DNA from: Bacillus cabrialesii
GTDB lineage: Bacteria > Bacillota > Bacilli > Bacillales > Bacillaceae
NCBI RefSeq assembly: GCF_004124315.2
Contig: NZ_CP096889.1
Coordinates: 1,843,001 to 1,907,000, forward strand
Direction of reading: 5' to 3'
Length of the DNA: 64,000 nucleotides
Below the pieces are notes generated by a model. That model worked only from the letters and a program-made list of their open reading frames with translations, did not search any database and was not told the origin of the DNA. The position numbers and the translations under genes were made by a program. Of this stretch, positions 63,773-64,000 are shown piece after piece (the first letter of the stretch is position 1; each line of letters opens with the position of its first letter).

Positions 63773-64000
63773 AAAAAACACGGCTTCTGCTTGTACGATT
63801 ATCATCCGTCTGAAAAATGAGGAAATAACCCTCTCACATGCGGAAATTATTTCTCGGGAAAGCGCACAATTCAACATGAAGCGACAGCAAATACGATCTG
63901 AATGCAAAAATGTGTTTTATACTCAATCCATCCATCGTTCTTCATTTAGGAGCAGGCATTTAAATGTAGAATGTTCGGGCGAAGCTCCTTGCATATGCTG
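63773..64000. other. Intergenic region at the right edge of the window
   Basis: No gene or clear RNA seen. From known gene order the next gene is spoVK on the plus strand, beyond the window. The last bases contain CATATGCT, a partial match to a sigma-E -10 (CATACAnT), with a poor -35. Confidence 0.4.

Noticed and set aside
63990..64000. Sigma-E promoter for the gene beyond the right edge
   Set aside because: CATATGCT is only a partial -10 and the -35 match is about half; the window ends before it can be judged.

Overview
The window is chromosomal DNA of a Bacillus subtilis-group bacterium. I recognise the gene order pksL-pksM-pksN-pksR-pksS, ymzB, ymaE, aprX, ymaC, ymaD, ebrB-ebrA, ymaG, ymaF, miaA, hfq, ymzC, ymzA, nrdI-nrdE-nrdF-ymaB, cwlC, which is the order known from B. 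subtilis 168. Gene names rest on remembered protein families and synteny; no database search was run.

Bases 1-48,700 are the distal three quarters of the bacillaene (pksX) megasynthase, all on the plus strand. It is a trans-AT hybrid PKS/NRPS: the four polypeptides hold 12 ketosynthases (KS), 7 dehydratases (DH, one degenerate), 7 ketoreductases (KR), 2 C-methyltransferases (MT), 14 carrier domains, one condensation-adenylation pair and one terminal thioesterase. There is no acyltransferase and no enoylreductase inside the chain; these must act in trans from genes upstream of the window. The chain passes PksL -> PksM -> PksN -> PksR. Two of the three protein junctions cut a module in half (KS0|DH between PksL and PksM, KR|MT between PksN and PksR). 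The most striking observation is an in-frame amber codon (TAG, 13379-13381) inside the first KS of pksM, 24 codons before its active-site cysteine. If real, it should stop bacillaene assembly in this strain. PksS, the P450 that finishes bacillaene, is convergent to pksR, shares its terminator, and has its own near-consensus sigma-A promoter.

Bases 50,100-56,500 hold small accessory genes: ymzB and ymaE (a zinc-ribbon metallo-beta-lactamase-fold protein), the intracellular subtilisin-like protease gene aprX, an unnamed 77-residue WYL-like gene divergent from aprX, ymaC (poly-gamma-glutamate hydrolase-like, membrane anchored), ymaD (OsmC-like), the two-component SMR drug pump ebrAB, and two oppositely oriented genes, ymaG (Gly/Phe/Tyr-rich, spore-coat type) and ymaF (His-rich). 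The aprX/WYL intergenic region carries an exact match to the B. subtilis LexA (SOS) box between the -35 and -10 of the small gene, and a perfect 9-bp inverted repeat of unknown role.

Bases 56,500-63,750 are core genes: miaA-hfq (tRNA isopentenylation and RNA chaperone), the small genes ymzC and ymzA, the class Ib ribonucleotide reductase operon nrdI-nrdE-nrdF-ymaB with two NrdR-type boxes over its promoter, and on the minus strand cwlC, the mother-cell-lysis amidase of sporulation. Many starts here are TTG or GTG. No tRNA, rRNA, CRISPR array, insertion sequence or prophage was seen.
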